From NCBI GenBank assembly GCA_024349245.1, contig JALDNG010002230.1:1-64000 (forward strand): 64,000 nt of DNA, in the 5' to 3' direction. Within the stretch, counting starts at the first letter, position 1, and the number at the start of each line of letters is the position of its first letter. The translations under genes were made by a program, and so were the position numbers. This document shows, one piece after another, positions 30,130-42,188 of this stretch. This stretch comes from Neodontobutis hainanensis. Lineage: Eukaryota > Chordata > Actinopteri > Gobiiformes > Odontobutidae. The notes under the pieces were generated by a model. That model searched no databases. It was not told the origin of the DNA and saw only the letters and a program-made list of their open reading frames with translations.

Positions 30130-32100
30130 AATAATCTTTAAAACTTATACACCTGCTAATTATGTCTGAGGTATAAATCTGCTCTTTTTATAGTGAATTT
30201 TACAGTAGGCGCTTAGAAAATAATATTCAAGTCTTCAGATAAAATTGCAAGTAGTTTCCTTGGGGACCAATCAATTCTTTATCTCTATCTATCTAAGTAG
30301 TAGCTCCTAACCCACTGACGGTGTTTGACGAGTCATGAGTTGTTCATGTTCAGTCAAGTCCAGAGTCACGAGCCAGTGACAGGTCTTTTGTGATATCTAT
30401 TAATAATATAGCAGATTAGTACTATTGCTAGCTGCTCCAATGAATACCATCTCGGAAGAATATCTGCATCACCATAGTTGGTGAAGTTCCTACAGTTTCA
30501 GCTTGTGGCAAAGCATTTCTAATGTTTACTTCACTGTAGACACTAATAAGAGCTAATATTAATATAGTTCTTTGAACTTCTAATCATCTTGGTTTACAGC
30601 TATGAAGGGGAATACACCGGTGAGCAGGGCTAGTGATATGGGTCATATGACTTTCTGTGACATCACTGTGAACTTGACAAATGGAAAGATCAGGGACATT
30701 TGCAGTGAAAGGCGGAAGTATAGAGATCAACAACATATGTGTCCCACGAGGTGCCTTGAATAAATATAAGGCTAGAAATCCATAAGCAATGGGATTTGAA
30801 TCTTTTACATTTTGAGACGATTTATGCAAATGTGGATTAAATTAATTATTGTGTTATTAATTATAATTGTATTTAAAACCAACAAAGATTTATTAGTTAC
30901 AGAGATATGCTGTAACTGTTAATTAAAACTGAAAATTTGAGAAAATTGGTCCAATGACTGGACATAACAAAATAGCATTAAGCATGCTATTAGCTGAAGG
31001 GTGGGGTCTACAAAATGATTTCATCCTAACTAACACAGGTCTAGAAAATTAATAGAATTTTAAAATCTGTATTGATATATATGTTTTTGTTGTAGCACTT
31101 CCATGTCTCATAACTTTTGCTTGTGTTGCTTTCTATGTATTCGGAGCTCATTGCTGGGTCAACATTCCTGTACATGCTGGACAACACTATGGTCAAGGTT
31201 TTGACCCCAGATGAACAATCTGGTCTGGGGAACGCCATCGTCGCTTGTACACCAACAAGACAACAGCTCCATGACTGATCATACTAAAGTCCTCAGGGCC
31301 ATATGGTTCATTGAAGTTATTATGCTTAAGAGAATTGAATTTAATCATTATGTGCATATGTCTCACTCCAGGCAGGGATAGGGTGACCAGACGTCACGAA
31401 AAATTGGGACAGTCCCAAAATCTAAACTGTTGTCCCGAATCCCAAATCTGGCCCTAATTGTACCAAAAATTATACTAAAGCGAAAGCTTGAGAAGTTATT
31501 GTCTGATAAACATTAAAAATAATAATCATTAGACAGTTGTGCACCGCACGCGTAAAGTAGTGATTGATTGTTTGTCATGTGAAAACTTCAATCACATGAT
31601 TCACAGCATTACACATATCGTTATTTACATTTAGGCTCTCGGCTTTACAGAAATGTCTGATTTTCATAAAACCTGATTTTAATGTTGTTTTTGTATCAGA
31701 GTTAAGACAAATGTTGATCTTTGAATAAAAATATGTTTGTTTCAAGTTTATAATTCATCATCTGAAATACTGAACTAAATATGTCTTTAACCAGTTTTGA
31801 TTTGGAGTTTTCAGTTTCCTTACCATTGCAACTTCAGGTCAAAGACCTCAGGAGCAACCTTAAAGTTCAAGAAACCCTTCTATCTTTGCAGCACTACTTT
31901 ATCATTACAATTTAATAAAAGACAAAACAATGTGTTTTATAATTTTTGATTATTTTCTACAATATCTTCTTTGCATATGTGTTAGAATCATTTTTATTCT
32001 TATAATGTTTAGAGTTACTGGGGCTTATAGTTCTCTTCAGGTCATGTCAAATTCATGTCATGTCCTTCGCTCTAATCCAAGCATGGAGTAGACATAACTA
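30130..32100. other. Gene-poor AT-rich DNA
   Basis: A segment beginning GGTGACCAGACGTCACG (31383) with GGGACAGTCCCAAA looks like a short DNA-transposon derivative. Nothing else recognised. Confidence 0.5.
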
Positions 32101-32104
32101 GACT

Positions 32105-32335
32105 GAGACATGGCTTGTCACGGGACTTCTGCACCTGGACCATGTGCCTTGGGGGGTGGGGTATGGAAGATACGCCTCCCACCAAGGCCTTTATTGCAGT
32201 CATATAAAGTCCTATGTTTTGTTTACTTCCTCATGCAAACCTCCCGCTGTAACATTTGTTACATGTGTGTCTGCTTTGCTTCTTCTTGCAAGAATAAACC
32301 TGGCCATTGCTTTTGTTAAATTATAATCTGTCTTA
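32105..32335 (+). repeat. LTR-like fragment with AATAAA
   Basis: TCTTCTTGCAAGAATAAACC followed by a T-rich stretch and TAATCTGTCTT resembles the polyadenylation region of a fish LTR. A degraded relative is at 37865-38045, which has TTATTCTTGCAAGAATTCAA and TAACCCGTCTTCATCGTCTC. No internal coding sequence is attached. Solo LTRs of an old retroelement are the likeliest reading; the class is not resolved. Confidence 0.4.
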
Positions 32336-32609
32336 TAAATATAAGGACATAGAAATTTTTTATAACAATATGCTAAAATAACACTATAGTTATAAATAAA
32401 TAATTTAAAGTTTTGTCTGTATGCTTTCATGTACTTTTATTTAATTTAACAGTGCACTTAAATACAAAGTGTATAAATAATGTCAAATTTAAAAGCTTAA
32501 AATACAGTTTGAATATGCCTTCAAACCTAGAAGCACATAAATGAATAGAGATTTGATTTAGTTTAAGTTTATATACAAGAAGTTGAAGTTGTAGTTGGAC
32601 CAGGATGTG

Positions 32610-32749
32610 ATGTCAGATGAAGCTGAGGAAGAGGAGGATGGTCTATGTCAGCTGTGCAGGAGCAGAGAGGACCAACAGAGCAACAGACCAATAACTAGAC
32701 TGGACTTGACTGGACTGCGGAGGATCGACAGAGAAGCAGCAGCAGACAG
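32610..32749 (+). other. Candidate short coding exon of unknown gene
   Basis: An open frame of 46 codons plus two bases beginning MSDEAEEEEDGLCQLC and ending just before a GTAACT donor-like site (GCAGACAG then GTAACT). It has one CxxC pair and no recognisable domain. No downstream partner exon was identified, so this is weak. Confidence 0.2.
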
Positions 32750-32759
32750 GTAACTGTAG

Positions 32760-35080
32760 AGGAGCTCTGCAAAGACCGAGAACAAAGTAAAACGTTATGT
32801 TTAAAACAAGTCTTGCTGTTCGGCCCTCCTCTGAACATGGGATGTACTGTTAATCACAGAAAAAAAACACTTATCTTAGTTTTTATTCACCAGCTCACTG
32901 TACGTTACTGTGTGTGTAAGAACTGTTTTTCAGAAAATAGTGGACTTTGATTTGAACTTACATTTGCCTAAATATAATACTTTAATAACTGTACTGGGTC
33001 AGAGGTAATGTCTGTCAAGTTTAAAACCTGGCTTAAACATTTACCTGTGACTGTTGTCATGATTGTGTGTTCAAAGTGCTCACACCACAACAAGAGCCTT
33101 TCTTCTGATCAGCCTCAGGCGGGCAGCATCACCTTTAGGAAATCTGTGAGAGAGAACAATATCTATTTTCATAAAACAGGCATGTGTCAAATGTATTTAC
33201 CAAAACGACACAACCCAAAACTTTGTAAAAGAGTACATTAAGCCCACTTCAAATTTTTGCTTTTTTATTATGATTATATTATGGCCTTTACTGGGTTTGC
33301 AAACTAAACAGTAATTCTTCAGTCAGAGATGTTTATCCTTATATTACTATAAAAGCACGTTAAAATTTGTTTCAGTTATAAACATGTAGGTTATAACTAC
33401 AAAACAGCTTATTACCAACACAAACACCAAACTGTATAAGAGCATTATGCCTTTCTAATTGAAGGTTAGATATGATCGTATCTTCAAATTATTAACCAAG
33501 TTTGGTCCAGTGTATCATATTAAACTATCGTTGAAACGATGGAGCAGTAAATTAGCCCTTTAGCACCACCTAACCTGTCAGCCACGCCCCCCGAGAGCCA
33601 ACATAGCACAATGGAGGCAGCTGATAGGTCAGTTATTATCTTAATATCTTGAGTTATGTGACAAATATCAATATAACGATTACAGGAATAATAAGAACAA
33701 AGAGGCATATTTAGAATGATGACAGTGACAAAATTAGTCACTTCGTAATTGACGCCGATTTTTCAATGGATATCAATGGGAGTCAGGCCATGATGGAGCC
33801 TACGCTTACTTCCTTTTATGTTTCAAACCTGGGAGCGGGTTTGCTATGTCCACTCCTCTACTGTCAATGGATCAAGCCCAGCGTTTCCGAAAATGTCTGA
33901 TTGAAGCTGATCTCCATGTGAGGAGCTTGTGATGTGTTTACGTGACTGCACCAAACATTATTACATATACTGTATATCTACATTAACCACACTTGAAAAA
34001 TACACTGCTCTTGAGCCACAACATTTGAGGCCTGACTTACAAAGTTTACAATTGCCAATATTAAATTCCATTGTATTAACACACTTATCAAACTGGTCAC
34101 TATTTTGTTTAAACCTTAAACACAATTCACTGTTTAAACAGTCAGTCATGTGAAAACCACTTGTTATTATGTAATGTAATGTATGTTATTCTGTTATACA
34201 AATGAATAGCAAAGATGAGTAGACAAATGGTTCTCACAGGGCTTTGGACTGGGGAGGGGGTGGTACTGTTTACCCAGGACCCAGGGCAGAGGAGAACCAT
34301 ATGCGCTGTTTCGTTCATTATTAATGCACAGTTTTAAAAGAGAAGTTTGATTTTCAAAGACAGACTATTTCTACACAAATCTGCATTAGGGTATATCTCT
34401 AGGATAGGTGTAATATAAATGTCCACCAGTAACTAAAAATACAGGATACAGCTTGAGGTCGTGCTGTAACATTGTATTACATTGAGAGTTTAGCCGCTTA
34501 ACAAATTAACCCTATGGCCCTATTCTTTTGCAAATAATAAAAGTGAAAATTGAGTTTATTTGCCATTGTAATGATGTTAATTAAATGTTTTTCACATGAA
34601 AATGAAATGAGTTAATCAGTGTTATACCAGTCAGTGCAGGCTATAAAACCAGCAGGGTAATAAAGTTAAAATAGTGATAAAGACTGGAAAAGCTTACAGG
34701 GATAAATTTGAAATGTATATTGCTTGGTGTTATGTATACAGCAAAATATTATAAGGCCAACTAAGATGGTTTGTACCTAGGGCCCAGAATTTTGTACTCT
34801 CCTGGTTCTCACGACTAACTGCTTACCATTTAACTGGCTTTTGCTGCCATCAAGTGGTTTAACATATGTACTACATTGGGGCTCATGAATTAATTTAATC
34901 AAGTTAGTCTTTTTCTGTTAATAGGTGACATAAAACATAAACAGCAATATAGTAGCTACAATCGAAATTTTAAAAGTATTTATTATCCGCTGGTACATTT
35001 TGTAGCCTTCTACATATGTTTTACATATTACTTTTTCCTTTTAAAATCTGTTAATTGCTATTTTTGACTGTATAATAAAA
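32760..35080. other. Intergenic AT-rich DNA, nothing recognised
   Basis: A 77-codon frame at 33008-33241 lacks supporting motifs or splice sites. No repeat family assigned. Confidence 0.5.
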
Positions 35081-35084
35081 ATAC

Positions 35085-35232
35085 TTTTTTTAGGTATATA
35101 TTGCTTTTCCACCTACTGTAGTAAGCACTCAAAGCACTTTACATACATCATCTATTTATCAGTGTTACAGCTGGAACACCACTGGAGGCAGTCGAAGGTT
35201 GGCCGCTCTACCCACTGAGCTACTGCCGCCTT
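35085..35232 (-). mobile_element. SINE fragment with the CCTACTGTAGTA-type tail
   Basis: Minus-strand copy: a head remnant (GGCGGCAGTAGCTCAGTGGG), part of the body (CCAGTGGTGTTCCAGCTGTA) and a tail TTTGAGTGCTTACTACAGTA then GGTGGAAAAGC. The middle, including the B box, is deleted. Confidence 0.75.
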
Positions 35233-35628
35233 CTATGTAGTACTTTAAGGTTTGCTTCAAATTTAAAATGCGATATTTGTGTGTATGTTTTTGAACAGCA
35301 GTAACACAAGCGGAGTAAAATGTACCTAAATTGTTGCCGTTGTGTCTCTGACTCTGTCCTCTGTTTATCCTTTTGCAGCTCATTGTTTATTTTGGAGCAG
35401 ACTGATTTTCTACACAGCTGGCAGTGTATTTGTTAACTGCAACGCCACACGGCGCTTGCTTGTCTTGTAGCTGCTCTATTACTTGTGCTTCTGAGTCATA
35501 GTGACACACACACACACAGAGCAGAAAGAGCCGGAGCGAACAACTGCACACACACCTGTCTACTGTTTAAATGACCCACCCAGCCCTTTATCTCACAAAG
35601 CCTGTGTGTGCATCCGTGTGAAACATTA

Positions 35629-35833
35629 ACATTTACATTTATTCATTTAGCTGACGCTTTTATCCAAAGCGATTGTTCTACAGTAATAACCAGTGTTACA
35701 GCCACTGGAGGCAAGGTGGGTTAAGTGTCTTGCCCAAGGACACAACGACAGTATGAACTGTGGGGAGAGCAGGAATCGAACCACCTACCACCTAAAAGAC
35801 AACTGCTCTATCCACTGAGCTACTGCTGCCCTG
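35629..35833 (-). mobile_element. Complete tRNA-derived SINE with L2-type tail
   Basis: Minus strand, head to tail: A box in GTAGCTCAGTGGATAGAGCA, B box GGTTCGATTCC, body TTGTGTCCTTGGGCAAGACA, tail GCTTTGGATAAAAGCGTCAG then CTAAATGAATAAATGTAAAT. The best preserved SINE of the window and a reference for the others. Confidence 0.88.
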
Positions 35834-35839
35834 CCAAAA

Positions 35840-36620
35840 CCAATTTTTTCAAATAAAATAAATGGCTCTTAGCTTCAATGCAACTTGGTTCTTATTGTTT
35901 GTTTTAAAGAGTTCAATATTTTCAGTTTGTTTGTAAACATTACAAATAACATAATAATAACATTTTTTAGTTTTATAAGATTTGTGCAAGCCACTGTGCA
36001 CAACGTGAAGTAGGTAGATTATAATCTACATCAGGTTCACATCGAGAAATGAAACAAACTTTAAGTTGTGGTGACCCGAAGCTGTCATGACACCACTGAA
36101 TCATTAGTTAGTGCTCGCATTAGCAGCTTTTATATGCATTGAAACAAAAATTAAAAAGTATTTGAGTCCCTGCTCTGTTTTTCCTCTATCTTTGTGTTTT
36201 GCACTGTTGTCTCTATGCACGTCATTTCCCAGCAACTGACATTGGGTGCATTCGAGATGAGCCAGGCCTGCACAGATGCAATTGCCGCTGATCTGTGCGC
36301 AGTGTTGGCCAGTTACTTTTGTGTCCAAGTTATTGTTGACTTGCTCTGACATAACCTATGCGCCAGCAATGGTATCATGATCATGAGATCAAGGTGGCGC
36401 AGTTGCTTTTTAAAAATAATCAACTAAAAAGGTTTTGTTGATTATAAAAATGAAGCATGACAAAATAGTTCCAGTCAATTGTGTGTTGAACACAGGTTTT
36501 TGTGCGACAGTTCTATCTTTCAACTTTGTTCCAGCCTCACTGTCAGACGTACTAACAATATCCTGGAAATATTTCTTTCCCCAATTAGATTATTTTAAAA
36601 GGCAATATGAAAGATGATCC
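35840..36620. other. Intergenic DNA, nothing recognised
   Basis: No gene or repeat family that I can support. Confidence 0.5.
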
Positions 36621-36624
36621 GACG

Positions 36625-37600
36625 GTCTCTGCTCGTGTCTCGGCCTGAGTGACATCTCACTTTGGATGAAGGACCATCACCTGCAGCTGAACCTTGGAAA
36701 AACAGAACTGCTACTGATTCCAGCCAACCCAAAGACCCGCCACAACCTCTCCATTCAACTAGGCTCATCAACCATTACACCATCCAGCACTGCCAGAAAT
36801 CTGGGAGTGGTAATTGATGATCAACTAAACTTCACAAGTCATGTTGCCAGCACCACCAGGTCCTGTAGATTCATCCTCTACAACATTAGGAAAATTAGAC
36901 CTTTCCTATCGGAGCACTCTCACGCAAATCCTAGTTCAGGCTCTTGTCTTGTCCAAACTGGATTATTGCAATGCTCTTCTGGCTGGACTCCTGCCTGCAC
37001 AACCAAACCTCTGCAGCTCATCCAGAATGCAGCAGCAAGAGTGGTCTTTAAAGAACCAAAGAGAGCGCACATAACTCCTCTCCTCATTAGGTTACATTGG
37101 CTCCCGGTTGATGCACGCATTAAGTTCAAAGCTATGCTCTTGGCCTACAAGACCACCACTGGCTCAGCCCCCTCATATCTTCACTCACTGATACAGACCT
37201 ATGTTCCTACCAGATCCCTGCGCTCTGCAAATGAACAACGTCTGGTTGTACCATCCCCCAAAAATCACTCTCATATACTTTCTCTGGATCTGTTCCACAT
37301 TGGTGGAATGATCTACTGCTGCTACAAGATCAGCAGATTCTGTAGACATCTTTAAAAAACACTTGAAAACACATCTCTTCCGTCAACACCTGACTGACAA
37401 ACACTGAATTCTACTTCCTTTCTATCGATTCCTTTTCATAAAAAAAAATAAATAAAAAAAATCTTAGCTTTGTATGCTGTGCTAGGTTTTACCTGACTAG
37501 TTTTTTTGTTACCTTGTGTTGTTGAAATTGCTTCCATTGTTTTCCTCACTTGTAAGTAGCTTTGGATAAAAGCGAATGACTAAATGTAAATTTAAATGTA
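36625..37600 (+). mobile_element. L2/CR1-like LINE, 3' third with coding remnant
   Basis: An open stretch from 36666 encodes the region after the reverse transcriptase catalytic site. Visible blocks are LNLGKTELLLIPA, ARNLGVVIDDQLNFTSH, LQLIQNAAARVVF, ITPLLIRLHWLPV and YVPTRSLRSANEQRL. A one-base slip near 36925 moves part of it to another frame (LSKLDYCNALLAGL). The tail GCTTTGGATAAAAGCGAATG is shared with the SINEs. The catalytic domain and endonuclease are missing. Confidence 0.82.
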
Positions 37601-37864
37601 AACGGAAGACATTGTCAATATAAAACTTTAAAAAGCTTGAGACAATAGATCATCAAAACAAATTTTGATCTATATCAATTATTTATGTTTGTATCAACTA
37701 AGTAAAAATGATCATATTTGCAGATGATAATACTTAAAGTTACAGGTAAAGACCTACAACTAATGGTAACTGAGATTACATCAGAGCTGATCAAATGAAG
37801 GAATGGTTCAACAGTAATAGGTTCTCATTAAAAATAATAGAAACACAAATGATGCTATTTGGGT

Positions 37865-38045
37865 TTGTGATACGCTTCCAACCAGCATGATATAAAATCT
37901 CATGTATTGTTTACCTTTGGAAGCAAATATTATCCTGTACCATTGTGTACGTGTGTGTGATTTGCTTTATTCTTGCAAGAATTCAAACCAGATCATTCAT
38001 TTTAAATTGTAACCCGTCTTCATCGTCTCTGTCATTAACCTGAAC
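37865..38045 (+). repeat. Degraded LTR-like fragment
   Basis: Relative of 32105-32335. The AATAAA has mutated to AATTCAA. No flanking coding sequence. Confidence 0.3.
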
Positions 38046-38089
38046 TAAAAATTCTTTTAACATTTCCTCAAACACCATACAAGGCCCTG

Positions 38090-38300
38090 TCCTCAAGGAT
38101 CTCCTCTTGACTGTGTTCCTTTATTCCTGGTACTGGTGGGATGTTTATTCTCCTCCACTTTTACGTCCTGAACTCCACAGCACTGGAATGCATATACAAC
38201 ACTACTCGAGCTGGGAATAAATCCCTCTTGATGAGTGGCCCTATGAATTGTAGAAAAGTAAAGAAGAAAGCTTAGTGTAGTTTCACACAACTCTTGGTAA
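38090..38300 (-). pseudogene. Possible Penelope/GIY-YIG retroelement fragment
   Basis: A minus-strand stretch with HRATHQEGFIPSSSSVVYAF followed by a shifted reading resembles the junction between reverse transcriptase and GIY-YIG endonuclease in fish Penelope-like elements. It is short and broken, and the assignment rests on this one block. Confidence 0.3.
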
Positions 38301-38819
38301 GTGATGTGCCTCTGAAGTAGAGGAAAAATGAACATGAAATTATTTGTGAACCAGTTCCCTGTTCCCTTGATCCTTTTGTGTTTTGGATAAATTTCTCCAT
38401 TTAATACATTTAAACCCATTTTTAGTGTACTTTCAATTATTTTTGACTATAACCAATTCATAAATTAATCTAAACATGTTCAGTAAATGTTCATAGTAAA
38501 TGATTAAAAGTTCAGGTGATTTTGGCCTGTTAACTTATACAAGAGAATGGCTACTAAAGGTAACCATCCTCACCTGTGATCTGTTTGCTTGTAATCAGTG
38601 TGTGGATTAAAGGTCAGTGAGTTTCTGGGCTCCTGACAGACCCTTGCATCTTTCATCCAGTGCTGCGTCTGTATTCTGAGTCATGGGAAAAGAAAATAAT
38701 TGTCAAAGGATCTGTGGGAAGATGTAATTGAACTGTATGAAACAGGAAATGGATAAAAAAAAAAGAGAATGCCAATCAGCAGGGTTTAAACTCTAATAAA
38801 GAAGTGGAATAATTAAGGA

Positions 38820-39015
38820 TTCGTGACGGTGGCGAGACAGCTCAACACGCTGCAAATGAAGAAAGCACCAGCAAATAAAGAAAACATCTTCATCAGTTTG
38901 ACAACACGCGCGCTGCAAAAGTTCACAACACATGCAAATACCAAAACACGCTGCAAATTCAAAAACGCGCTGCAAATCCTCACAACACATACAAATACCA
39001 AAACGCGCTGCAAAT
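38820..39015 (+). repeat. Degenerate GCGCTGCAAAT repeat block
   Basis: Several spaced copies of CGCTGCAAAT and ACAACACATGCAAATACCAA. It could be the inside of a short non-autonomous transposon. The open frames across it are repeat artefacts. Confidence 0.5.
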
Positions 39016-39019
39016 AACA

Positions 39020-40085
39020 CAGACCACAACTGAAATGTTTTAAGGATTCCTTTGAGTGAAATAAGACTGAAGTCTTTTTCTTTCTTAGATGGAAGTCATA
39101 TGTGTGGTCAAATGATCTTGACTTCTTTCATACACACAAGACCACCACACCAACGAAGTCCATTTAAATATATCAAACATTAAAAATTCATTTTCTATGT
39201 AACATAAACATTTCATGATATCAATTGCATTCTGCTTTTATTCACAATTTGTACAGTGTCCCAACTTTTTTGGAATCGGGTTTGTACTTCTGATAAATTG
39301 ACACAGTTTGATTTTGTTAGAGCAGAAGGTACTGAAATGTGTACAATCTACATAACCTAATTCTATAAAATCAAAGCTACACAATTGTTCTCTTAAAACA
39401 TACATGAAGCACTGTACTACTCAATTGAATATATTGACATAATATGAAAATGTTGAGCATAATGACAAACACAAAATTTATTTGAGCCATATAAAGGATT
39501 AACAAAGTTGAAAGTGCCAACAATTACAATATTGCATAATAGTGAATGTGCTATATTTTTCTTTTAAGAAAATGACCAGTGTACATCCAGAGCAGTGTCA
39601 CTGGCAGCGCTGGCAATCGCACCATGAATGTCTTGTATTGCAGTTGATTGTCGACCTTGTTGCTGCAGGCAAACTCTGTCCAGGCATCACTGCTGTGTGC
39701 ACTTTTAAATCTAGTTTCACTTTATTTCACCGCTAACCAATCAGACCTCAGGTACCTATCAAAATGCTACAATAACCAATCAGTAAAATAGACAAATATA
39801 TTTTTTAAAGTCACAGCGAACATCGCTGTCACGTTCAAGTATTCTTGCCCATCCCTATTACTCAAAAAAAAAAAAAAAAACACTAGGTCTAAAATATAAA
39901 TGCTTATAACAGGCAATGAATAGTGGATCAGGGTAAGAATAAACACATTTTGAAATAAGGATTAATGCATTGAATTGAACAAAAGTTGTACATGGTGTAC
40001 CTTTTAAACAGCGTAGTGTTAATATGTTTTGCTTCTTTAGTTACAGTTTTAATCTCCTTGAAATAGTGTTGATTTTTATTTTCTT
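39020..40085. other. AT-rich DNA upstream of the zinc-finger exon
   Basis: No gene recognised. It ends in a long pyrimidine tract and CAG acceptor at 40098. Confidence 0.5.
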
Positions 40086-40098
40086 TTTCTTTTTCAGA

Positions 40099-40602
40099 AA
40101 TGTGGAAATGTCAAATTTGTGGACTTGCAGTTTCTGCAAGGTCTAAATTACTCAAACATTACAGACTGCAGCACAGACATTATGGTCGTCAGAGATATCC
40201 ATGTACATATTCAGATTGTCCATGTACATTCAAGACATGGAATTCTCTACTTATTCATCTAAGTAGTAACCATGCTGCACACTCTAGAGTAAATGGCAGA
40301 CAATTGTCCATCTTCACTTGTCATTTGTGTGTATGCAGTAATCTTGCATCAGAAAGAGATTACTTTATTCACATCAATAGTCATTTAAAGAGAAATTATA
40401 CTGTCCATTGCATGTTTTCTGGCTGTAATTTCCAGTCAAATATTTGTGGAACCTTTAAGTCACACAAACACAGAAAACACAACCCACATTCCATCAATGA
40501 TTTTAAGCCTGGTGTAGTTACCATCTCTGAACAGCTACAAGAGCCTGATGAGGTTCGAGATCTTTTGAGAAACATAATCTTCATGCTGATGAATCAGTCA
40601 TA
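40099..40602 (+). CDS. C2H2 zinc-finger exon, four fingers, of the SAMD3-like/transposase-like family
   Basis: Follows a strong acceptor (pyrimidine tract then TTTTTCAG) and reads MWKCQICGLAV to a stop at 40600-40602 (167 codons). Four C2H2-type fingers are visible: CQICG...HYRLQH, CTYSDC...HLSSNH, CHLC...HINSH and CMFSGC...HKHRKH. The last two fingers match the exon at 50910 (EKQYFEHLNNHL against ERDYFIHINSHL), so this is a paralogous piece of the same family. The frame is clean for 500 bases, unlike the other copy. No transposase-like core follows, because an L2 fragment and an R4-like LINE come next. It may be a stand-alone gene, the intact 5' part of the 50.9 kb gene, or a relic. Confidence 0.6.
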
Positions 40603-40681
40603 AAGGAAATAGCCACTACCATCTCTGCATCTAATCCATTACACTCAGCAATAGGCAGAGGTGGTTCCTTATGCACTACCC

Positions 40682-41602
40682 ATTTACATTTACATTTAGT
40701 CATTTAGCAGACGCTTTTATCCAAAGCGACTTACAAGTGAGGAAAACAATGGAAGCAATTTCAACAACACAAGGTAACAAAAGCATAAGTGCACAAAAAC
40801 TAGTCAGTTAAAACCTAGCACAGCATACAAAGCTAAGGATAGGAAAGTTTTTTTGTTTTTTTAAAGAAGGAATTGATAGAAAGGAAGTTAAGAATTCAGT
40901 GTTTGTCAGTCAGGTGTTGACGGAAGAGATGTGTTTTCAAGCATTTTTAAAGATGTCTACAGAATCTGCTGATCTTGTAGCAGCAGGTAGATCATTCCAC
41001 CAATGTGGAACAGATCCAGAGAAAGTACGCGAGAGTGATTTTTTCCTTTTGGGATGGTACAACCAGACGTTGTTCATTTGCAGAGCGCAGGGATCTGGTA
41101 GGAACATAGGTCTGTATCAGTGAGTGAAGATATGAGGGGCGGAGCCAGTGGTGGTCTTGTAGGCCAAGAGCATAGCTTTGAACTTAATGCGTGCCTTAAC
41201 CGTGAGCCAGTGTAACCTAATGAGGAGAGGAGTTACGTGCGCTCTCTTTGGTTCTTTAAAGACCACTCTTGCCGCTGCATTCTGGATTAGCTGCAGAGGT
41301 TTGGTTGTGCAGCAGGGAGTCCAGCCAGAAGAGCATTGCAATAATGCAGTTTGGACAAGACAAGAGCCTGAACTAGGATTTACGAGAGTGCTCCGATAGG
41401 AAAGGTCTAATTTTCCTAATGTTGTAGAGGATGAATCTACAGAACCTGGTGGTGCTGGCAACATGACTTGTGAAGTTTAGTTGATCATCAATTACCACTC
41501 CCAGATTTCTGGCAGTGCTGGACGGTGTAATGGTTGATGAGCCTAGTTGAATGGAGAGGTTGTGGTGGGTCTTTGGGTTGGCAGGAATCACTAGCAGTTC
41601 TG
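40682..41602 (-). mobile_element. L2/CR1-like LINE 3' fragment, minus strand
   Basis: Reverse-oriented relative of 36625-37600. The tail (CGCTTTGGATAAAAGCGTCT on the minus strand) is at the left end, and coding remnants such as ARNLGVVIDDQLNFTSH, LQLIQNAAARVVF and ITPLLIRLHWL-type blocks follow. It stops abruptly at a TA repeat (41603). Confidence 0.82.
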
Positions 41603-41708
41603 TATATATATATATATATAAAATTTGAATGTCTCTGAAACCGAGAGCATAAACAAAGTTGTTAGTGAGGCGTGACCCTAACCAAAAATTCATCAAATAA
41701 CAATTGCT

Positions 41709-41790
41709 ATGACTTTGGTAACTGGATAGCTCAGCTGGTAAGGACAGGGCTTTTCACACGGGGACCCGGGTTCGAATCCCCTCGGGTGCT
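41709..41790 (+). repeat. tRNA-like segment at the LINE 5' end
   Basis: GGATAGCTCAGCTGGTAAGG (A-box-like) and GGGTTCGAATCCC (B box) are spaced as in a tRNA, and AGGCAAGACCCTTCGCGCTA follows as in SINE bodies. It is not a proper tRNA gene: the acceptor stem does not pair and the anticodon arm is irregular. It may act as an internal RNA polymerase III promoter or be a fused SINE head. Confidence 0.6.
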
Positions 41791-42188
41791 AGCCAGTGGG
41801 GTCCTTAGGCAAGACCCTTCGCGCTACTGCCTCATAAAAATGATGAGAGACATTAAATGCTATGAGAAGCCGGATCAGACGGCGACCGCCAAACAAGGTC
41901 TGCGTCAGGTGTTGGGGAACCAGAGCAACTTGATGACAAATGGGCTACTGGAACAAGAACAGGAACAGGAACAGCACGGAGATGGACAAGATGCGATAAC
42001 AAGGCTCTGTTGGAATGCTACTACTCCAGTAACCCTAGTCATAGGGGTTACATGAAGAGGATGTGAGATGAATGGTTACTTCGAAACCCACAGTCCACGC
42101 TTACATCGAAGCACCTAGTAGCTCAGTGTTCCAACATCCACAAGCGGCAACTGCTATCACAACTTGAGATTGACGAGATACAACACAA

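Noticed and set aside
41709..41790. A tRNA gene
   Set aside because: A and B boxes are present but the acceptor stem does not pair, and SINE-like sequence follows; treated as a tRNA-derived repeat.
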